Shown piece after piece: positions 58,917-64,000 of a DNA stretch of 64,000 nt. Source of the DNA: a virus. Below the pieces are notes generated by a model. The model ran no database searches and was not told the DNA's origin. It was given only the letters and a program-made list of their open reading frames with translations. Position 1 is the stretch's first letter, and each line of letters opens with the position of its first letter. The DNA lies in IMG/VR virus record IMGVR_UViG_3300045131_002463, positions 34,050 through 98,049 of that record; one strand, 5' to 3'. Made by a program: the position numbers and the translations under genes.

Positions 58917-59099
58917 ATGAAAGATAATTTATATGATACTCCTCCCCCGGGGTATACACGAGTGGGCACAAAAAAGGGGTGGGCAGTTCCAGCTAAGACC
59001 CCACAAAGCGGTAAACTTGCTAAGATAAAACAAGAAAATGAAGAGCTAAAACATAGGCTAACACAATTAGAGGAACTTGTAAAAAATATTATTAAGTAG
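58917..59099 (+). CDS. Small coiled-coil partner of copy B
   Basis: 60 residues. YDTPPPGYTRVGTKKGWAVP then KTPQSG and a leucine heptad coiled coil (KIKQENEELKHRLTQLEELV). Paralogue of the gene at 53602. It starts on the base after the stop of the large gene. Its separate conservation with each large gene supports a partner role. Confidence 0.7.
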   Translation: MKDNLYDTPPPGYTRVGTKKGWAVPAKTPQSGKLAKIKQENEELKHRLTQLEELVKNIIK

Positions 59100-59113
59100 A
59101 AAGGAAATAAGTA

Positions 59114-59407
59114 ATGGCTAGCTTTGCGTCTGGCATAGCCCCAGGAGGTGGGGGAGGTGGGATGATTACTAGAGGGTGCACTAAAGCGGGTGCTATTGCT
59201 TTAGATATGACCGTACTAGACCCCGCTCGTATTCCAGTACCCCCTGTACCACGATGCTGGATAATTACAGGAGTCAAGGTTCCTATAGGACGTAGTTTTG
59301 CCAGTGTTCAGTCTGGCTTTGAAATAGTAAATTTTAATTTTCATACATATGGAACACAAAGAAGTCTTCCTACTAATACAGGAATCAAGGGACCTATATC
59401 AGTATAA
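59114..59407 (+). CDS. Small tail-tip protein, paralogue 1
   Basis: 97 residues. A glycine-rich start (IAPGGGGGGMITRG) is followed by a compact beta motif: CWIITGVKVPIGRSFASVQS, GFEIVNFNFH, and a C-terminal IKGPISV. Two more copies with the same core (..V.G..IPIG.S.ASIQ.GFE..NFNF..DGT) follow in tandem. Function is unknown; being in the fibre cluster suggests tail-fibre attachment or decoration. Confidence 0.65.
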   Translation: MASFASGIAPGGGGGGMITRGCTKAGAIALDMTVLDPARIPVPPVPRCWIITGVKVPIGRSFASVQSGFEIVNFNFHTYGTQRSLPTNTGIKGPISV

Positions 59408-59438
59408 CTAAAAAATAAATAAGGGCGTAATAGTATAA

Positions 59439-59693
59439 ATGGGTAAATATGCAAGTGGGGACGGTTCAGCTTTTGCTGCCTTAGGGCCTATAGGTTGTGA
59501 CAGACTTCCAGGTATGTATGCAAATGATATAGTAGGAAAAGGATGCTGGGCCGTAACAGGAAAGACTATTCCTATAGGTAGCAGTTACGCTAGTATACAA
59601 GCAGGTTTTGAGTTAATAAACTTTAATTTTAGAGTGGATGGAACCGCAGGGGCGGTTCCTACACAGATATCACTTCCAGGGGAGTTTGCTTAA
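59439..59693 (+). CDS. Small tail-tip protein, paralogue 2
   Basis: 84 residues with core CWAVTGKTIPIGSSYASIQA, GFELINFNFRVDGTAGAVPT. Shares about half its residues in the core with the first and third copies. Its stop codon overlaps the start of the third copy by one base (TAATG). No family recognised. Confidence 0.65.
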   Translation: MGKYASGDGSAFAALGPIGCDRLPGMYANDIVGKGCWAVTGKTIPIGSSYASIQAGFELINFNFRVDGTAGAVPTQISLPGEFA

Positions 59694-59950
59694 TGTCAGG
59701 AAAATATTATCCAGGGGGAAAGGCTAGCGTTAGCTTTGGTCCGGGAGTTGCTGCTTGTCCTAAAGAGCAAGCAACTGCTTTTGATATGATAGATCCAGCG
59801 TGCTGGAAAGTATTTGGGGCTGGTATAGTAATAGCTGGGAGCGGTAACAGTGTTCAAGGTGGATTTGAGATATTTAATTTTAACGTTCATAATGATGGGA
59901 CTTCTAGAGCCGTCCCTACTGTTTTAGATCTAGAGGGGACAGTAGCATAA
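59693..59950 (+). CDS. Small tail-tip protein, paralogue 3
   Basis: 85 residues with core CWKVFGAGIVIAGSGNSVQG, GFEIFNFNVHNDGTSRAVPT. The third member of the tandem series. It has a different N-terminus (MSGKYYPGGKASVSFGPGVA) and its stop codon overlaps the ATG of the next long gene (TAATG). Tandem triplication implies selection for dosage or for forming a heteromer. Confidence 0.65.
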   Translation: MSGKYYPGGKASVSFGPGVAACPKEQATAFDMIDPACWKVFGAGIVIAGSGNSVQGGFEIFNFNVHNDGTSRAVPTVLDLEGTVA

Positions 59951-62900
59951 TGCCCTTTGATGAATCGTTAGTAGATAAAGGTAGTTGGTTTTATGATACC
60001 AGTGATGGTTCCACTCCTCCCCCAGTAGGAGATGGTGTTACCTATTCTCGTGCCCTGGGCTGGCAGTCCCCGGAGGGAAACTTTTATGGACAGGAGAGAT
60101 GGGTTAGAGATTGGTATTCTGCAGTTTTTTGGGACGGAGAAGAGTATAAAATATTTGAAATTGACGGGGAGGCCGATTCTCCTGAGTTATTGCCTATTCC
60201 TGGAGAAATTAATCCTAGAACTGGAGAACCTTATGGGTCTCGTAGCTCTTTTGAAATGTGGGCTACCCCAAGATTGAATTGGCCCCCAGAAGATTTAACA
60301 ATATATGATGGGCGTAGCAAGGAGTACTGGTGGTGGGATGTTGATACACAAGAATGGAAAATAATAGAGTGGTACTGGACCTGTGACGGAGAAGATGAGC
60401 TTCCTCTTCCGGGAATTAAGAGAGGATCGGCACATATAATAATTTATCCAGATGTAAAGGTAATGTGGAATGGGTATGTTTGGAAAAGGTATTCCATAGA
60501 TATGTTAGATGGGGGAGAGCGTGTTGATGGGTTAGAGGGATTAACAGAGCTTACTACAGGACAGGTTACACAACTACAAGGTGATCATAATAATTTATTG
60601 GCTTCTTATTTAGGTAATACAGATACAGGAGATGAGGAATTAGACGGTGCAGCTGAAGCTAATTTAGCAATGGTTAATACATTAAACGCCATGTCTGATC
60701 ACGGGTGGATTACTTTAGCAGAAGCACTTGAGTTAAAGAAACACCTAGCAGATATTATAGCTGAATCTGAATCTTTAATTTTTATTGCTAATGCTTTAGA
60801 AGAAGCAGTAGAGGACTTAGATTTATCTTCAGAAATAAGTAATTATGATTCAGCGGTAACTCAATTAACTCTGGCTCTTAATAGTTGGATAAATGCATCA
60901 GCTTATCCGGTGGAAATAACTGGTACAGTAACAACAAGAGAGACTTTAGACGCTAGAATAGCAACTGTAGTATCAACACGAGAATTGTTAAGAACTGCAA
61001 CCCAAAGTGCAAATATTAGTTATGTTGATGCGCAGACAATCCAATTAAACGAGTCAATCAATACCCTTTCTGGAAATGTAGATACTTGGTTTTCTGATGC
61101 TGTTATTACTTATATAGAGGCTAGCTCCCTTAAGACGTCGCTAATACAGGTTAATTCAGAATCTATTGATATTATAGCAGTGGCAGAGTCTCTACTAGTC
61201 TCAGCTGTAACAGTTTCTGCCTACACACAAGCACTGGACTATTTAGATACAGCCCTTGACTTATTTATAGATAAGACATCATATCCTATAGAAATCACTT
61301 CTCAGCAACGAGTAGATATCACTGAAGCCCTTGCGGAAGTTCAGGCTACAAAGACTTTATTATCTATAGCTATAGAAGAAAAGAGAACTCAGACTGCAAT
61401 TGAATATATAGATCAGCAAGTGGGTGAGTTAGATTCTGCGTTTGCTAGTATGGCAGCAAATATTGTAGACTGGACGGTAGATTTATCTGTGAGTTCGTCC
61501 GAGTCAGACTCCTTAGAGATTAGCATGATAGCGGTGCAGTCCCAGGCAAGTGATTTGGAAGCAATTGCCTCTAGTCTTGCTCCTGTCCCAGAAACCTCCC
61601 CTGTAAGTTCCATTACTGCTGCAAAGACAGCTTTTTCTGATTCCTTATCCGCCTTATTTGTTTTACTTAATCCTTATATAAATCAACAATCTTATCCTAT
61701 TGAGATAACACAAAACGATAAGGATACAATAGTAATTGCATTAAATGACACTCGTTCTAAAAAGTTACTTCTAGAAGATGCAATTAGTTCTACAAGAATA
61801 ACTAATATTTATGATTACGTAGATGATCAAATTGGAGAGGTTAACACCGCCGTAGGAGACTTAGGCGATGAGTTAGCGCTAGCTTCTAATGATAGCTATA
61901 TCACGCTAGCAGAGGCTAACGAAATTAAGCGCCATAAGGCGCAGCTTGACGCTGAATCTACAGACATAATTGCAATAGCCGCAGGCTTGGCTCCGGTCCC
62001 TGAGACAGACCCAATAAGTGCTATTACTACCAAGAAATTAGCATATTCCGCTTCGCTTACAGCGCTAACAAATGCGCTAGCAAGCTGGATCACTAATGTT
62101 ACATATCCTCTGGAAATTACAGGACAAGTCACAACAAAAGTTGCGATGAGCACAGCTCTTGCTAATGTGAAGATAGCGCAGGCGGCGCTCACAAAAGAAA
62201 TTCAAGCCTCTAACGTGGGTTACGTAGACGATCAAATTGGAGAAGTTAACACAGCCGTAGGAGATTTAGGAGATGAGTTAGCGCTAGCTTCCAATGATAG
62301 CTATATCACGCTAGCAGAGGCTAACGAAATTAAGCGCCATAAAGCGCAGCTTGACGCTGAGTCTACCGATATAATTGCAATAGCCACAGGCTTAGCTCCG
62401 GTCCCCGAGACAGACCCCGTAAGTGCTATCACCACTAAGAAATTAGCATATTCAGCTTCGCTTACCGCGCTAACTAATGCGCTAGCAAGTTGGATCACCA
62501 ACGTTACGTATCCTCTGGAAATTACAGGACAAGTTACAACAAAAAGCACTATGAGTGCAGTGTTAGCTAATGTGAAGATAGCGCAGGCGGCGCTCACAAA
62601 AGAAATTCAAGCCTCTAACGTGGGTTACGTAGACGATCAAATTGGAGAAGTTAACACAGCCGTAGGAGATTTAGGAGATGAGTTAGCGCTAGCTTCCAAT
62701 GATAGCTATATCACGCTAGCAGAGGCTAACGAAATTAAGCGCCATAAAGCGCAGCTTGACGCTGAGTCTACCGATATAATTGCAATAGCCACAGGCTTAG
62801 CTCCGGTCCCCGAGACAGACCCCGTAAGTGCTATCACCACTAAGAAATTAGCATATTCCGCTTCGCTTACAGCGCTAACAAATGCGCTAGCAAGTTGGAT

Positions 62901-64000
62901 CACCAACGTTACGTATCCTCTGGAAATTGCAGGACAAGTCACAACAAAAGTTGCGATGAGCACAGCTCTTGCTAACGTGAAGATAGCGCAAGCAGCGCTC
63001 ACAAAAGAAATTCAAGCCTCTAACGTGGATTACGTAGATGATCAAATTGGAGAGGTTAACACCGCCGTAGGAGACTTAGGCGATGAGTTAGCGCTAGCTT
63101 CTAATGATAGCTATATCACGCTAGCAGAGGCTAACGAAATTAAGCGCCATAAGGCGCAGCTTGACGCTGAATCTACAGACATAATTGCAATAGCGGTGAG
63201 TCTAGCTCCGGTGCCTGAGACAGACCCAGTTAGTGCTATTACTACCAAGAAATTAGCATATTCCGCTTCGCTTACAGCGCTAACAAATGCGCTAGCAAGT
63301 TGGATCACCAACGTTACGTATCCTCTGGAAATTACAGGACAAGTTACAACAAAAAGCACTATGAGTGCAGTGTTAGCTAATGTGAAGATAGCGCAGGCGG
63401 CGCTCACAAAAGAAATTCAAGCCTCTAACGTGGGTTACGTAGACGATCAAATTGGAGAAGTTAACACAGCCGTAGGAGATTTAGGAGATGAGTTAGCGCT
63501 AGCTTCCAATGATAGCTATATCACGCTAGCAGAGGCTAACGAAATTAAGCGCCATAAAGCGCAGCTTGACGCTGAGTCTACCGATATAATTGCAATAGCC
63601 ACAGGCTTAGCTCCGGTCCCCGAGACAGACCCCGTAAGTGCTATCACCACTAAGAAATTAGCATATTCCGCTTCGCTTACAGCGCTAACAAATGCGCTAG
63701 CAAGTTGGATCACCAACGTTACGTATCCTCTGGAAATTGCAGGACAAGTCACAACAAAAGTTGCGATGAGCACAGCTCTTGCTAACGTGAAGATAGCGCA
63801 AGCAGCGCTCACAAAAGAAATTCAAGCCTCTAACGTGGATTACGTAGATGATCAAATTGGAGAGGTTAACACCGCCGTAGGAGACTTAGGCGATGAGTTA
63901 GCGCTAGCTTCTAATGATAGCTATATCACGCTAGCAGAGGCTAACGAAATTAAGCGCCATAAGGCGCAGCTTGACGCTGAATCTACAGACATAATTGCAA
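59950..64000 (+). CDS. Very long repeat-containing tail protein, 3' end beyond window
   Basis: Open for at least 1,350 codons with no stop. The N-terminus (MPFDESLVDKGSWFYDTSDG) has several W/D-rich strips (YDGRSKEYWWWDVDTQEWK, WNGYVWKRYSID). From about residue 200 there are helical repeats of about 128-137 residues; four early ones are diverged, and from 61816 they are 135 residues each and nearly identical (YVDDQIGEVN ... ALTKEIQASNV). The sequence is alpha-helical with GDEL..A..D.YITLAEANE and VPETDP. Likely a fibre or a tail-associated adhesin with a helical-bundle shaft. Start overlaps the previous gene. Confidence 0.75.
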   Translation, partial: MPFDESLVDKGSWFYDTSDGSTPPPVGDGVTYSRALGWQSPEGNFYGQERWVRDWYSAVFWDGEEYKIFEIDGEADSPELLPIPGEINPRTGEPYGSRSSFEMWATPRLNWPPEDLTIYDGRSKEYWWWDVDTQEWKIIEWYWTCDGEDELPLPGIKRGSAHIIIYPDVKVMWNGYVWKRYSIDMLDGGERVDGLEGLTELTTGQVTQLQGDHNNLLASYLGNTDTGDEELDGAAEANLAMVNTLNAMSDHGWITLAEALELKKHLADIIAESESLIFIANALEEAVEDLDLSSEISNYDSAVTQLTLALNSWINASAYPVEITGTVTTRETLDARIATVVSTRELLRTATQSANISYVDAQTIQLNESINTLSGNVDTWFSDAVITYIEASSLKTSLIQVNSESIDIIAVAESLLVSAVTVSAYTQALDYLDTALDLFIDKTSYPIEITSQQRVDITEALAEVQATKTLLSIAIEEKRTQTAIEYIDQQVGELDSAFASMAANIVDWTVDLSVSSSESDSLEISMIAVQSQASDLEAIASSLAPVPETSPVSSITAAKTAFSDSLSALFVLLNPYINQQSYPIEITQNDKDTIVIALNDTRSKKLLLEDAISSTRITNIYDYVDDQIGEVNTAVGDLGDELALASNDSYITLAEANEIKRHKAQLDAESTDIIAIAAGLAPVPETDPISAITTKKLAYSASLTALTNALASWITNVTYPLEITGQVTTKVAMSTALANVKIAQAALTKEIQASNVGYVDDQIGEVNTAVGDLGDELALASNDSYITLAEANEIKRHKAQLDAESTDIIAIATGLAPVPETDPVSAITTKKLAYSASLTALTNALASWITNVTYPLEITGQVTTKSTMSAVLANVKIAQAALTKEIQASNVGYVDDQIGEVNTAVGDLGDELALASNDSYITLAEANEIKRHKAQLDAESTDIIAIATGLAPVPETDPVSAITTKKLAYSASLTALTNALASWITNVTYPLEIAGQVTTKVAMSTALANVKIAQAALTKEIQASNVDYVDDQIGEVNTAVGDLGDELALASNDSYITLAEANEIKRHKAQLDAESTDIIAIAVSLAPVPETDPVSAITTKKLAYSASLTALTNALASWITNVTYPLEITGQVTTKSTMSAVLANVKIAQAALTKEIQASNVGYVDDQIGEVNTAVGDLGDELALASNDSYITLAEANEIKRHKAQLDAESTDIIAIATGLAPVPETDPVSAITTKKLAYSASLTALTNALASWITNVTYPLEIAGQVTTKVAMSTALANVKIAQAALTKEIQASNVDYVDDQIGEVNTAVGDLGDELALASNDSYITLAEANEIKRHKAQLDAESTDIIA
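61816..64000 (+). repeat. 405-bp tandem repeats
   Basis: Units begin at 61816, 62221, 62626, 63031, 63436 and 63841 (last one cut by the window). They differ at a few positions in patterned fashion: one variant carries AAAGTTGCGATGAGC and the other AAAAGCACTATGAGT near the 3' part, alternating unit by unit. The repeats stay in frame (135 codons). Confidence 0.95.

Noticed and set aside
61896-63812. Five identical-length minus-strand frames (98 codons) repeated every 405 bp
   Set aside because: They lie opposite the plus-strand repeat gene, which is open for over 1,350 codons. Their periodicity is explained by the DNA repeat; they have no ribosome sites.

Overview
The window is 64 kb of an AT-rich tailed-phage genome with a contractile tail (myovirus type, Caudoviricetes). 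The evidence is a large terminase, HK97-type capsid, tail sheath, tail tube, gp25- and gpJ-type baseplate proteins, long tail-fibre-like proteins, and a phage replication and recombination set. Genes are tightly packed with ATGA and TAATG overlaps and AGGAGG-type ribosome sites. The host cannot be read from the sequence. Promoters are sigma-70 type (TTGACA, 17 nt, TATANT), most with a TGTGG-like block just before the -10.

The layout is two divergent arms. From 1 to about 23,330 everything is on the minus strand. In order of transcription (right to left) there is a replication block (two small proteins, DnaB-like helicase, DnaG-like primase, gp32-like ssDNA-binding protein, SF2 helicase, RecA-like recombinase, two PD-(D/E)XK nucleases, RuvC-like resolvase, AAA+ ATPase). 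It is followed by a ParB-like protein, the terminase, an HNH-like nuclease and thyX. Next comes a noncoding 0.75 kb block, a Ro60/TROVE protein gene, a small tRNA cluster and a lipoprotein. An AT-rich control region (about 23,371-23,837) separates this arm from the plus-strand structural arm: protease, scaffold-like protein, capsid, connectors, sheath, tube, tail-assembly chaperone with a -1 frameshift, tape measure, hub, spike, wedge, two paralogous 1,690-residue tail proteins, and a very long repeat-containing protein that runs off the window.

The most striking content is at 3,892-4,587. Six tandem RNAs share a box CGGCGTA-N8-WTACTTC, and in five the N8 forms a perfect (G-U allowed) 8-bp helix with the 3' end although its sequence differs in each; one copy has a single mismatch. 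They lie directly upstream of, and probably on the same transcript as, the Ro60 gene. One of them contains a clear circularly permuted tRNA mimic (T arm, tetraloop-capped acceptor-like stem, D arm), the architecture known for bacterial Y RNAs (YrlA). I read this as a phage Ro60/Y-RNA system with an unusually large and diversified Y-RNA array.

Other unexpected signals are: a 20-bp palindrome (ATTTGCAATTGATTGCAAAT and variants) at eight places, mostly just after stop codons; a promoter-driven, strongly structured RNA of about 285 nt at 35,058-35,342; a T_TTT_TTA slippery site followed by a possible pseudoknot in the tail-assembly chaperone gene; an in-frame TGA inside a small gene at 34,166-34,549; a hub gene split into three reading frames; a beta module shared by connector, sheath and tail fibres; a 122-nt tRNA-like RNA; and 405-bp tandem repeats at the right end.
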